Below, piece by piece: positions 1 to 9,931 of a stretch of DNA of 64,000 nt; position 1 is the first letter of the stretch, and every line of letters begins with the position of its first letter. This DNA comes from Populus alba (Eukaryota > Streptophyta > Magnoliopsida > Malpighiales > Salicaceae). Made by a program: the position numbers and the translations under genes. Where the stretch lies: contig NC_133296.1 in assembly GCF_005239225.2 (NCBI RefSeq), positions 9,176,001-9,240,000 on the forward strand, read 5' to 3'. Under the pieces are notes generated by a model. That model made no database searches. It was not told where the DNA came from and saw only the letters and a list, made by a program, of their open reading frames with translations.

Positions 1-290
1 CGACCATCAGTTATTGCGGGGGGAGCAAAATGCAAGTTACGGACTGGATTCATATCAAGGGACATCCTACCCTTATTTTCATCAACATCAGAGCCCTTCA
101 AAGCATTTAAAAAATTCAATTTGGGGCTAAGGTGTAGCTGTTCTTGTTGCTTAGACCCAACCTTCAACTCATCACCTTTAGAACCCAACACAGGATTCAT
201 GTCATGACTATTTAGCATGTCTTGGAGCTCTAATTGTAAAGTATGTCCAGATTTAACTCCATTGTGTTGTTCAATGTCAGAGCTAACCAT
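1..290 (-). pseudogene. LINE A ORF1, N-terminal fragment
   Basis: This is the N-terminal ~96 codons of LINE ORF1, read leftward from the ATG at 288-290 and cut by the window edge. The ATG is the first methionine after an in-frame stop in the uninterrupted copies, so I take it as the start; a frame beginning further upstream at TTG has no ATG. The sequence equals the start of the better-preserved ORF1 at 4348-5646, before its DUF4283-like and zinc-knuckle regions. The nested LINE lies just upstream, separating the ORF from its own leader, so this copy is unlikely to be expressed normally. Confidence 0.75.
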
Positions 291-332
291 TGGAACAAAT
301 TTGACAGCAGAACACAAAGACAATTTGGCAGC

Positions 333-1481
333 GAGATCCTTTCTTTGGTCAGGTTCAGATATGAGCACTACCAGGGCTAAAGTGGCTTGGGATCAGGTAT
401 GTCTTCCAAAAAAGGAGGGGGGCTAGGCATAAAAAGGATAGCAGAATGGAACAAGATTGCCTTGTTGAAACATATTTGGAACTTGTGCAATGACTCAGAC
501 GGCTCAATCTGGTCTACTTGGATCAGATCCAATCTCTTGCGAGGTAGGAATTTCTGGACAATCAAGGCGCCAGGAAGCTGCTCTTGGGCTTGGGGAAAGA
601 TTCTAAAGCTCAGATCCTTAGCATGGCCGAAGATGAAGCACGTCATCGGAGATGGAATGACAACCTCTCTATGGTTTGACAATTGGCATCCTCACAGCCC
701 GCTCGCTGATACCTATGGTGAACGTTTCATCTATGATTCAGGTATGGAACACAACGCGAGAGTGAACGTGCTGATTAATAACTTAGAATGGAGAATTCCT
801 ATCACTCATGCTATTGGCTGGCACCCCATTTTAGAAGCTATTCCTTCCACCTCTACTCCTAAGGGGCAAAAGGATGAGATTGTTTGGTTGGATTCGCCAA
901 ATCAGAGTTTCTCAGTCAAAGTAGCTTGGGAACAACTAAGAATTCATCATCAAATGGTTGATTGGCATGACATCGTGTGGTTCAAGAATGCTGTCCCAAG
1001 ACATGCATTTCTTCTTTGGGTGGCTATCCAACGGAAACTCTCAACGCAGGATAGACTTCATCGGTTTGGTATTCATGGTCCCAATAGGTGCTCACTCTGT
1101 CTCTGCAATAATGAAGATCACAACCACTTGTTCTTTGAATGCTCCTTTGCGAAAGCATTATGGTGGAATGTTTGTGATAGATGCGACATTCCAAGAATGA
1201 CAAAAAGCTTGGATGAATGGATTCGATTGGCCACTGTCTCTTGGCATGGAAAAAGTTTCGTCAACTTTTCTCGTAAACTGGGTTTCGCAGCTACAGTGTA
1301 TTGTATCTGGCAAGAACGGAATGCAAGGATCTTTGCAGATGTGTCTAAAGCTTCGAATTTGGTTTTTGATCAAATCGAATGTATCATTCGCGATAAGCTT
1401 GTTTTGATAAGGAATGTTCAACAAACAGATGAAAACATAAGGATCCAAAGACTTTGGAGGGTCAATAACATGGACTCTTAA
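333..1481 (+). pseudogene. LINE ORF2, 3' third (region after RT and C-terminal zinc region)
   Basis: This encodes the C-terminal part of LINE ORF2, downstream of the catalytic RT motifs. One base is missing in the G run near 415-423 compared with the copies at 13.1 and 32.0 kb, so the frame breaks there and reopens to the stop at 1479-1481. The last ~180 residues hold the cysteine/histidine cluster (CSLCLCNNEDHNHLFFEC) and flanking aromatic residues typical of the plant reverse-transcriptase zinc-binding domain (zf-RVT). With no endonuclease or RT core present, the copy cannot mobilise itself. Confidence 0.9.
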
Positions 1482-1677
1482 TTTGATGTTTAGCTGGTTG
1501 TTTTTGTACCCCTAGCATATCTAGTTGGTCCAAGTTTTTGTTTTGTTGTGGCTAGCCTGTAGCCATTTGTTGGTTTTCGTTTCTGTCCTCATTGTAAATC
1601 TTGGGTATGCCCATTATATTCTTTGTATCATTTTCTTTTAATACATAAGTCAGCTTACCAAAAAAAAAAAAAAAAAA
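333..1677 (+). mobile_element. 5'-truncated LINE nested inside LINE A, poly(A) and target duplication present
   Basis: This plus-strand LINE starts inside the 3' half of ORF2 and runs through the 3' UTR to poly(A) at 1660-1677. It lies between two copies of the same 17 bases of LINE A (AAAGACAATTTGGCAGC, 316-332 and 1675-1691), a textbook target-site duplication from target-primed reverse transcription. A LINE has therefore jumped into another copy of its own family, in the opposite orientation. The 3' UTR is shared with all other copies and ends in AGCTTACC before the A tract. Confidence 0.95.
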
Positions 1678-1829
1678 GACAATTTGGCAGCATACAAATA
1701 CTAGAAAAAACTCAGTCCAAGAAGCACTAATAAGCGACCAGCACTATGATTGGAACACCGATCAGTTCAAACATCCCAACGGTTCAAAGGAAGATACACA
1801 TGTTATGTATAACATATTCAAAACTCAGC

Positions 1830-2339
1830 ACAGTTTAACGGTTGGATCGCCGCAGATCTTAATTATACCGAAACTGACCTGAGAATGACGACCTTCTGTT
1901 GAACATGTAGACAACGTTTCTGGAGGCTTAATTTCTAATCTCCACCGTTCAGAATGTGTATCATAACCAGATGCATCACATATCCAAAAATAAGCTTGAT
2001 CCAACGGTGGAAGAAGGAGAAATATGCCGGCGGCTCTGACTGTTCCGAGAAGGATTTCTCCAGAAATATTCAAATGGCTGGCTTCCGCAGGAGGAATCCA
2101 ATATGGACGATCCCTCTGGACAGAATGTAGGCAATATAGATGTTCACAACATACCAAAAAATAGTCTGGATCCAACGGTATAACAAGGCAAAATGGGCCG
2201 GCGACTCTGACAGCACTAGGGGGTTTTCCAGAAAATTTCAATTGTCCAGATTTCTTAAACGGCGGCAGCTTTAGAAGATCCCTCCGGTCAGAATGTAGAC
2301 AATAGTTCAGTTCACAACATAACCAAATCTTGGCTTGAT
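1830..2339 (-). repeat. LINE A 5' leader: three diverged ~170-bp tandem units
   Basis: The leader holds three related units at about 1830-2000, 2001-2171 and 2172-2339. The phrase TGATCCAACGG recurs near 2000, 2171 and 2339, giving periods of 171 and 168 bp, and each unit also carries GCCGGCG and CTCTGAC phrases. The same array is in LINE B (5827-6336) and LINE C (17465-17974). Tandem 5' units acting as promoter monomers are known in mammalian L1; a promoter role here is only an analogy. The stretch is open on the minus strand for about 190 codons but contains no ATG. Confidence 0.75.
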
Positions 2340-2427
2340 CCAACGGCGGTCGCCGGAGATATGGCTGTTGGAGCACCGCCCCTTTGAATCTTTCCTCTCT
2401 AACCTCTCTCTAACAGTTTTCAAGGTA

Positions 2428-4062
2428 AACAACTTTCATTCTCCCAGCTAGAATCTTCGCGATGCATTTGTATACTGTATTGTAGCAAGATATAGGACGA
2501 AAATCTGTCAACCTCGTAGGATTAGCAACTTTAGGGATAAGGGAAATGGATGTAGCATTCATTTCTTTAAGCATTCTACGAGTCTGGAAGAAGGAGCTAA
2601 CAGCATTGATTACATCTTCCCCCACTATGTGCCACATTCTTTTGAAGAAACCTGCGTTGAAGCCATCTGGACCAGGAGCTTTGTTGTTTTTCAAACTAAA
2701 CATAGCATGCTTAATCTCCTCTCTTGTTACATCTTGTGCTAGTACATGCTGTTGAGTTGCCGACAATTTGTAAATAATTGCCGATTGCATCACTTCCTCG
2801 TTCAGGACCCTAGGCATTTGTTTCACTCCCAATACACGCTGGAAGTATGCAATTACTTCTGATTTGATTGCCTCGTGTCCTTCAGCGACTTCTCCATCCT
2901 CCCTTGTAACCGAGAGAAGCTTATTTCTATTCTGTCTACCATTTACTGATTTGTGAAAGTAGCTAGTATTTCTGATCCCCCAAGGCTAAGCCATTGTATC
3001 CTTGCCTTTTTGTCTGAAAAAACACTCTTCCGCCCTGACAGTAGAAGCATAGTTACGAACAGCATCTCTTTCTCGCATACGCAATGTTGGATCCTCAGGC
3101 GCTGTATGCAGAGCTTGTTGAGCCCTATCCATGTGATCTTTTGCATCTTTGACTCTATCGGAAAAATATTGGAGAAGTGAGTCTTATTGAAATGTTTAAG
3201 TTCCTGCTTTAGCTTCCTTAGTTTGCAACACAGTTGATACATTGGACAACCTCCTGAATGCTGATCCCATACTTTCTTCACCAAGGGCATGAACTCGTCA
3301 TGATCCATCCACATATCGAAGAATCTGAATGGTTTCTTTATGTTCTGAACATTGCCAGTGACTTTTACCACCATGGGAGAATGATCTGACATACCAGCAG
3401 GCAAGAATCTCGCTTCCGACAATGGGAAGCGCATATTCCACTTCTCATTCACAAGCACTCTATCTAGTTTCCGCATAATCATATTCTCAGGACATTGGTT
3501 CGTCCAAGTATAATGCATACCTGAATACCGAAGATCATCCACTTTTGCTTCACGTATACATGTTTCCAATCTGTCCATATGACCAGCCCACGTAGAAGAC
3601 CCCCCTAACTTCTCTGACTGGTTGCGGATAGCATTAAAGTCGCCCATAAGAATCCATGGGGTTGACTCCCATCCATCACTACGACTCACAATATCAGACC
3701 ATAAAGCCTCACGTACAGATGCATTATTGTCTCCGTAAATGATTGAAGTATTAAAACAGATATTGGTAGCTAATATCATGACAGAAACATGGATAGCCTG
3801 GTCTGACATTCCCAGAACATCCACCTTCACCAAATCAGCATTCCAACAAACCCAAATACGACCACGACAAGAGAAATCATAATTATACAAGAATGACCAA
3901 TTACGCAGAAGAAGTTGCGAAACATTATCTTTATTCCTGTCTCTAACCGAGTTTCAACCAAACCAAAAAAAACCATCCTCTCTTGATGGATGAGCTGACG
4001 CAGTTTCTGAATGCTTTATGGGATCATTCAAACCTCTAACATTCCAACAATCCAATAATCAT
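2428..4062 (-). pseudogene. LINE B ORF2, endonuclease and N-terminal RT part, frameshifted
   Basis: ORF2 begins at the ATG at 4060-4062 with the endonuclease signature WNVRGLN. Further motifs follow: an ETRV-like segment, GDFNAI near 3640 and SDHSP near 3390, all expected of an apurinic-type LINE endonuclease. The start of the RT domain follows (NNKAPGPDG near 2680, and FRPIS). Compared with LINE C there are several one-base insertions, for example in CCAACAATCC near 4050 and around 2970-3010, so no continuous frame remains. The FADD catalytic block is missing because the copy ends at 2428. Confidence 0.9.
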
Positions 4063-4347
4063 AGGGAAATAGAGAGGAGTACCAAACATCAACACACGGA
4101 TTACCGTTGACTTGCCCCCCTCGAGGAGCCAGATTTCTTACTCTTCTTTGAAAAGCCTGGAGAACCCGTTTTCTTTTTTTTCTAGAGAGTCTCTAGCCTT
4201 GCTAGCTAACTGATTAATAAAAGTTTCCCCGTCAGAAGAAATCGGACTTTGCGGACTTGTTGGGATCAGTGACGTCGACTCCTTATCATTCATCTTCCTT
4301 ACCTGTATCCACCTCCCATAACTCCAATATCAACATTCACCTCATGA

Positions 4348-5646
4348 CTAACAGGGTTCAATGGTTGCATTACAGATGGTTGAACTTTGATCTAAAGAAG
4401 TACATGCATCCCCTTCCTCCGGCACCATGTCTGCTCGTAAGCTCTTCAAAATAAGAGGAGAGGTAGGATTTTCATCTTCATAACAACCAGCATTGGGCAC
4501 ATCTAATGTCGCAGATTCATTCGTATTACAATCAGCACTATGTAAAGCAGATGCTAAACAACCATTCTCATTACAATTAAGCTCTTTAGATGCCAAACAA
4601 TCATTCTCACCAATCGTAACACCCTTATTTCGCTTACCAACTACCTGCCATTGAAGCTGATTCTGCTTATTATCTGCATGTTTAGAGTTCACAGCTCCTA
4701 TTTTCCTTTTTCCCTCTGCCCCCATTGTACGATCATCAACTTTACTGGTAGCACATATCGCTGTGGTATGTCCAAAGACTTTGCAATTATTGCACCTTGA
4801 AGGAATCCATTCATAATCCGCTGAAATTGTTATGAATAACCCATTTGGACAGCGAAGGTCGTATTCCTTCACCAGCGTTTTCGAAGCTTCTATCTCAACG
4901 CAAACTCTTGCGTAGCTAAGCCTTTTACGCAACAATGTAGTAAGGTCAGCATGAAGGGGAACCCCAATAGCACTCGCTACACAACTCAGCCCCTTAACAG
5001 TCCAATACTCGAGAGGAACATTGTAGAGCTTAACCCATACCGGAACTCTATCCAGATCATCTTTCAAAAATTGCATGTTTGGATGCCAACGTTTAAGCAC
5101 CAAAGGTCTGTTGGCCATGTGCCATGGGGCTCTCTCCAGAACATTAGTGGCGCGATCGACATAATCAAAAGTGAAGAGAAAGAATCCATTATCAGAAGAT
5201 AAAACTTCGGATAGACCGTGGGAGCCCCATATTCTTTTAGCAATAGAATTAACAACAGGATAGGGTAATTTCTGACCCACGAAATGACCAACTAGAGTGG
5301 ATTTCCAAAGTTCACAGCCATCCTCAAACACATCAAGTGGAGGAGCTACTGTCACACGACCATCAGTTATTGCGGGGGGAGCAAAATGCAAGTTACGGAC
5401 TGGATTCATATCAAGGGACATCCTACCCTTATTGTCATCAACATCAGAGCCCTTCAAAGCATTTAAAAAATTCAATTTGGGGCTAAGGTGTAGCTGTTCT
5501 TGTTGCTTGGACCCAACCTTCAACTCATCACCTTTAGAACCCAACACAGGATTCATGTCATGACTATTTAGCATGTCTTGGAGCTCTAATTGTAAAGTAT
5601 GTCCAGATTTAACTCCATTGTGTTGTTCAATGTCAGAGCTAACCAT
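4348..5646 (-). CDS. LINE B ORF1 (DUF4283-like plus CCHC zinc knuckle)
   Basis: The best-preserved ORF1 in the window: 432 codons from the ATG at 5644-5646. Residues ~80-260 match the DUF4283-like region common in plant LINE ORF1 proteins (for example GHFVGQKLPYP, APWHMANRPLVLKRW, PVWVKLYNVPLEYW). It is followed by a CX2CX4HX4C knuckle (CNNCKVFGHTTAIC) near 4760-4800. ORF1 proteins of this type bind the element RNA. The C-terminal tail is cut by a frameshift near 4360; in LINE C it continues for about 75 more residues, rich in S, K and G, to just before ORF2. I see no other break in the frame. Confidence 0.85.
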   Translation of the reverse strand: MVSSDIEQHNGVKSGHTLQLELQDMLNSHDMNPVLGSKGDELKVGSKQQEQLHLSPKLNFLNALKGSDVDDNKGRMSLDMNPVRNLHFAPPAITDGRVTVAPPLDVFEDGCELWKSTLVGHFVGQKLPYPVVNSIAKRIWGSHGLSEVLSSDNGFFLFTFDYVDRATNVLERAPWHMANRPLVLKRWHPNMQFLKDDLDRVPVWVKLYNVPLEYWTVKGLSCVASAIGVPLHADLTTLLRKRLSYARVCVEIEASKTLVKEYDLRCPNGLFITISADYEWIPSRCNNCKVFGHTTAICATSKVDDRTMGAEGKRKIGAVNSKHADNKQNQLQWQVVGKRNKGVTIGENDCLASKELNCNENGCLASALHSADCNTNESATLDVPNAGCYEDENPTSPLILKSLRADMVPEEGDACTSLDQSSTICNATIEPC

Positions 5647-5826
5647 TGGAACAAATTTGACAGCAGAACACAAAGACAATTTGGCAGCATACAAATACTA
5701 GAAAGAACTCAGTCCAAGAAGAACTAATAAGCGACCAGCACTATGATTGGAACATCGATCAGTTCAAACATCCCAACGGTTCAAAGGAAGATACACATGT
5801 TATGTATAACATATTCAAAAATCAGC

Positions 5827-6336
5827 ACAGTTTAACGGTTGGATCGCCGCAGATATTAATTATACCGAAACTGACCTGAGAATGACGACCTTCTGTTGAA
5901 CATGTAGAAAACGTTGCTGGAGGCTTAATTTCTAATCTCCACCGTTCAGAATGTGTACCATAACCAGATGCATCACATATCCAAAAATAAGCTTGATCCA
6001 ACGGTGGAAGAAGGAGAAATATGCCGGCGGCTCTGACTGTTCCGAGAAGGATTTCTCCAGAAATATTCAAATGGCTGGCTTCCGCAGGAGGAATCCAATA
6101 TGGACGATCCCTCTGGACAGAATGTAGGCAATATAGATGTTCACAACATACCAAAAAATAGTCTGGATCCAACGGTATAACAAGGCAAAATGGGCCGGCG
6201 ACTCTGACAGCACTAGGGGGTTTTCCAGAAAATTTCAATTGTCCAGATTTCTTAAACGGCGGCAGCTTTAGAAGATCCCTCCGGTCAGAATGTAGACAAT
6301 AGTTCAGTTCACAACATAACCAAATCTTGGCTTGAT
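5827..6336 (-). repeat. LINE B 5' leader: three ~170-bp tandem units
   Basis: Same three-unit array as in LINE A, shifted by 3997 bp (units 5827-5997, 5998-6168 and 6169-6336). The sequences differ from LINE A at only a handful of positions, implying a recent common source. Confidence 0.75.
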
Positions 6337-6953
6337 CCAACGGTGGTCGCCGGAGATATGGCTGTTGGAGCACCGCCCCTTTGAATCTTTCCTCTCTAAC
6401 CTCTCTCTAACCCGGTCAATTGGATATCGTTTGCTTTGGGTTTCAAATTGGGGTCTCATTAGGTCTGATTCATAACGTTTTTGCGTCAGTCTATCAAACC
6501 TTATCGTAAATTTCTCAAACTTTATATTCTGTCTATTTGGGTTGGTAGAGCGCTATATCTGAAATTTTAGCTCAATTGGACATCATTGACTTTAGGTTCC
6601 AGATCCGGACTTAACTCGTCGTAAACGAGTCTGTTTTGCGTCAACTTTTGAAATTCACTTTCTTTCTGTTGTTTTTGTTTCTTGCCATTTATTTTCATCA
6701 TATCCAACGTATCTGGGTGTTGTTTCATCATTTTTCATACTTTGTTTCTGTTTTTTTTATTCGAGTCTTCAGTTTCGTTCATATTTCGGATAGACTCGCT
6801 TGCTACTCGCGAGACTATCATCGCAGCTTCGTTTTGCTTGTTTTCTGGTTTTTATTGCTTCTTGAGTCATATATATATATAGATATATTTGGATTGCGCT
6901 GCCAAGTTGGTTTTATTTGGTGTTGGTTTCAGTTTCGCAAGAACCGTAAGAAG

Positions 6954-7056
6954 GTGAGACGAGAGGTGTGAGCGTGTGAGGACATTCAGAGTGTTTGAGT
7001 GAAACACGAGCGACGTGAGGATATATATTTTTTTTTTCACTAACCAATTTTTGCAG
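6954..7056 (+). other. Putative 5'-leader intron of M element
   Basis: A 103-nt segment with AAG|GTGAGAC at its left edge and a pyrimidine-rich TTTTTGCAG|G at its right edge, with CTAAC nearby as a possible branch site, lying just before the ATG at 7066. Matching donor and acceptor sequences are visible in M copy 2 (before 46314) and in the two minus-strand copies (upstream of 57338 and 60963). Splicing is inferred from these signals only. Confidence 0.45.
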
Positions 7057-7065
7057 GTAAATATC

Positions 7066-7980
7066 ATGTCAGAACAAAACAACACACCGCGCCCTCCCGA
7101 TGTAGAGCTTAAATTCCAAATGCAAGCCATGACGAAGATGATGGAAAGAATGAATTTCACGATGGGGAACGTGTGTGACAGACTTGAGAAGGTGGCAATA
7201 CATGGTAACATGGCTGGAACATGTACCCAAGATGTGAGGAAGGGTGGTGCTGAATTGAAATCAAACCATGGCAGCGGGGCTGAAAGGCCAAAGTGGGATG
7301 ATTATGAGGATTTTGAGGAGGACATTGATGATAATGGTGATGGTGGTTTTAAGGATGAGACCATAGGCTATCGGGAAGCTTTTCGGCAGCCTAGAAACCA
7401 AAGGGATTTCATGTATTTTGATGAGTTGTTATGGCAAAAGAGAAGGGGGATTCAAAAGGAGAGGTGGTATCAAAGGGACAGAAATAAAGAGATTGGTGTT
7501 CTAAAAAAAGAATCCAAGAGTCTATCTCGTATTCTCGGGGAGATGAAGCAAGAACTTGATGTGTTAACGGCAGCAGTCAATTCGCAGCAAGCTTCAAAAA
7601 GAGAGGAGAAAAAATGTTGCAATGATGAAATACGAAAGACAATGGGTGCTACTTTCATCCAAAGTTGTTGGCGACGATTGTTGGCAAGAAAAGAATTCCA
7701 AAGGCTTCAAAATGAGGCTAAGGAATTTTTGGCTAGGATTCTTTTCCTAAAAGGATGCGGCAGCTTATTTTGGGAATCTCCTAATTCTACAAAGATCTTT
7801 AATGGGCTGCAACATAATTTTCAAGTGTGGCAAGGATTCATAAATGTTTCAGAATCCTTTTCTGGCAAGGATTCCTTATTCATCCTAGCTACAAAAAGGA
7901 AAGAAGATTTCAGAACTAATTCTACCTTCAGATTTGATTCTCCTAGCTTATATAGGACTTCTAAAGGGCTACAAATCTGA
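7066..7980 (+). CDS. M element hybrid ORF (gag-like N-terminus, coiled coil, IQ motif) fused to LTR sequence
   Basis: A 304-codon ORF starting at an ATG preceded by the intron-like acceptor. Residues 1-~100 look like the N-terminal tail of a chromovirus Gag: the NTPRPPDVELKFQMQAMTKM start, then an acidic stretch (DDYEDFEEDIDD). Residues ~120-200 are charged and probably coiled coil. Next comes one IQ-like calmodulin-binding motif (FIQSCWRRLLARKEFQRL). After residue ~220 the frame enters LTR sequence across a deletion and stays open to 7980. No enzyme domain is present. The IQ part is shared with family N, so it was acquired before the two split. Function unknown; a host origin is inferred. 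Confidence 0.6.
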   Translation: MSEQNNTPRPPDVELKFQMQAMTKMMERMNFTMGNVCDRLEKVAIHGNMAGTCTQDVRKGGAELKSNHGSGAERPKWDDYEDFEEDIDDNGDGGFKDETIGYREAFRQPRNQRDFMYFDELLWQKRRGIQKERWYQRDRNKEIGVLKKESKSLSRILGEMKQELDVLTAAVNSQQASKREEKKCCNDEIRKTMGATFIQSCWRRLLARKEFQRLQNEAKEFLARILFLKGCGSLFWESPNSTKIFNGLQHNFQVWQGFINVSESFSGKDSLFILATKRKEDFRTNSTFRFDSPSLYRTSKGLQI

Positions 7981-8494
7981 TCCTATCATATTTAGGATAT
8001 TAAATTCGGATTTATTTATTTTAATGTTATTTTCTTCTTAGTTTAGGGTATATTTATATTATTTGAGTTTAATTGTAAGTGGGCATCATATAAGTCCACA
8101 TAAGGGGTCCATTAGGGTCCATTAGGGTTTATTTTACTTTGCAGTCACTATAAATAAAGGCATAACCAGACATGTGAGAAGGGAATTCATATTAATAAAA
8201 CTTCTTGTTTGCCGCACTTTGTGTGTGTGTTGGTGAGATAATCTCCCTTCCATGGTTCTCTAAAGAACTGAAAACGACTTATCGAAGAACAACTGTCTTC
8301 GTGGCGTCATCCTTATGCTTCTCGTTCGCGAATCAATATTCGTTGGGTGGGGGTTTACGTTTCCAATAGTGCTGGTGCCTAGGTACAAGTTATCTTTGTG
8401 TCACACTCCTATCAAACCTGATTTACTTGGCTTTCCGGGAATTGGTGTCTTTGTGTGTGGGTTGCGTGACCACGTGATCACGAGGTTCGCATCA
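7728..8494 (+). repeat. 3' LTR of M copy 1, internally truncated
   Basis: Matches the last ~770 bp of the ~1013-bp M LTR seen at 55608-56620. It contains a TATA-like box (CTATAAATAAA, 8148-8158) and ends with the near-palindrome around 8471-8488 and ...GGTTCGCATCA. Confidence 0.8.
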
Positions 8495-8857
8495 AGAACG
8501 GAACACAAGGATCTTTGCAGATGTGTCTAAAGCTTGAATTTGGTTTTTGATCAAATCGAATGTATCATTCGCGATAAGCTTGTTTTGATGAGGAATGTTC
8601 AAGAAACAGATGAAACATAAGGATCCAAAGACTTTGGAGGGTCAATAACATAGACTCTTAATTTGATGTTTAGCTGGTTGTTTTTGTACCCCTAGCATAT
8701 CTAGTTGGTCTAAGTTTTTGTTTGGTTATGTGGCTAGCCTGTAGCCATTTGTTGGTTTTCGTTTCTGTCCACATTGTAAAAAATCTTGGGTATTGCCCAT
8801 TATATTCTTTGTATCATTTTCTTTTAATACATAAGTCACCTTACCAAAAAAAAAAAA
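8495..8857 (+). mobile_element. LINE 3' tail (truncated insertion)
   Basis: The last ~60 codons of ORF2 plus 3' UTR and poly(A) of the LINE family, beginning AGAACGGAACACAAGG and ending in an A tract at 8846-8857. It carries small differences from the other tails (an extra TTATG in the 3' UTR and CACCTTACC instead of CAGCTTACC). It lies exactly between the M copy 1 LTR end and a gypsy-2 fragment, and I see no clear target duplication. Confidence 0.9.
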
Positions 8858-9931
8858 TGTTTCGCTATTTCTAGTGATGTTTTCTATACTCTAATCTTTC
8901 TACCTTAGCACATTGAGGATAATGTCTCATTTTGGTTAGGAGGAAAGGATAGTAGTTGATATGTTAAAAAAAAAAAAAAGTAACTGTGTTTTCTATTTCA
9001 TAAACTATTTGCAAAACTGTTGTTACTAGGATGACAGAGTAAAAGAGTTTTTTTTTGGTTAAAGTGACTCTTAAGACGCATCTTAGTAAACATTCTTAAC
9101 AAGGTCTTATCAGAATACTTCTTGAAATATTCAGGTTTACAAACTCTGGTATTGTTATCACTTGATTCTGCTCATATGCTCATTTAACAAGTATTCTTAA
9201 ATCTTCATTTTCACACGCACACTTTAACATATGATTGTGGGATGTACATTGGATTATTACATTATTTATGTTCTTTTGTTAAAGGTAACAACTAAGGGAA
9301 AGGGATAATTTGGAAAAAAAAAATAGATAAGTTTGGTTTCATAGCCTCCTTAATCTAAGCAATTAAGCCCAAAGGGGTGTTTTAACACGTAATACCCTAA
9401 AGTCAACTGACTTGGGAGCTATTGGCCTAACGCTTGTTACATGGGTTGAGGAGAAAAGCGTAAGGGAATCAAACATTGCACTATCTACATATCAGTATCT
9501 GCAACCCGAGTTAAGCTCGTAGGGGTGTCTCAATACCTAATAACTAAGACCAACTGATTTGAGAATCATTAGCCGAAAGCTCGTTACATGGGTTAAAGAT
9601 GCATTGGGTTTTAAGTTATATATATATATATATATAAAAGAAGATAATAATCTCAACCCAAGGAAGTTAACCTTAAACATTAGAACAAAATTTTGTTTTC
9701 TTCCAAGTAAAGCCCCATAACTATATGTTGATATTTTGAGCACAAAAGAAACGTTTATTAATATCTTGTTTAAGAGGCATTGAGCAGTTATATGAATTTA
9801 ATTAGAGTTTGTTTATCTAGATAGATTAATAGAAGTTGAATGATGAATGCCTTGCTTTGTGGAATTTGCAAATTGTTTTTCTATATTAACACTTTGATTA
9901 CTAGGGACTCATAATAAGCTAGTTGGGGATG

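Larger units (their letters stand above)
1..2414 (-). mobile_element. LINE copy A, 5' end (leader and start of ORF1), interrupted by a nested LINE
   Basis: On the minus strand this is the 5' part of an L1-type LINE: a repeat-rich leader (2414 down to about 1692) followed by the start of ORF1, which runs off the left edge of the window. The match to LINE B is nearly base for base (position 1 corresponds to 5357). The 5' terminus at about 2414 has the same extended end (GTTAGAGAGAGG) as LINE B at 6411, so both probably reach the true transcript start. Bases 333-1674 are a foreign plus-strand LINE with a target duplication. At 2414 the copy abuts the middle of LINE B ORF2 through about 12 bases of unexplained sequence. 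Confidence 0.9.
2415..6411 (-). mobile_element. LINE copy B: 5' end, ORF1, endonuclease and part of RT; 3' end missing
   Basis: A minus-strand LINE running from a full 5' terminus at 6411 through leader, ORF1 and ORF2 endonuclease into the RT region, where it stops near 2428. The rest of ORF2, the 3' UTR and the poly(A) are absent, and the sequence passes via about 12 bases straight into the 5' terminus of LINE A. Losing the 3' end is unusual for a LINE, so either template jumping or recombination between two copies is likely. Its right flank at 6412 is the leader of M copy 1, so B sits inside an M element. No target duplication can be checked because A leaves the window. Confidence 0.9.
6412..8494 (+). 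mobile_element. M element copy 1 (non-autonomous CRM-like LTR retrotransposon), 5' truncated
   Basis: Plus-strand remains of the M family: leader (6412 to ~6953), a possible intron, a hybrid ORF (7066-7980) and most of a 3' LTR ending ...TTCGCATCA at 8494. The 5' LTR and PBS are lost where LINE B abuts. At about 7728 a deletion removes the polypurine tract and the first ~340 bp of the LTR, joining the internal ORF directly to LTR sequence. The family is defined by comparison with 44677-47908 and 55608-62920. It lacks any protease, RT or integrase and would need gypsy-1 proteins to move. Confidence 0.85.

Noticed and set aside
377..682. Open frames on the opposite strand of LINE ORF2 (for example 377-682, 12849-13139, 31980-32270, 32746-33036)
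   Set aside because: They repeat in every LINE copy as mirror images of the ORF2 coding sequence, with no motif of their own.
1..1677. 5' inversion (twin priming) of one LINE to explain opposite strands at 332/333
   Set aside because: The 17-bp target duplication on both sides of 333-1674 and the continuation of LINE A after it show a separate nested insertion.
1825..2376. A ~183-codon open frame in the LINE leader (also 5822-6373 and 17460-18011) as a possible extra LINE protein
   Set aside because: The frame contains no ATG; it starts at GTG only by convention and is made of tandem leader units. Kept as a leader repeat, not a gene.
4348..5694. LINE ORF1 starting at 5694
   Set aside because: The codon there is TTG, two codons after an in-frame TAG. 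The first ATG in frame is at 5644-5646, so I use that start.
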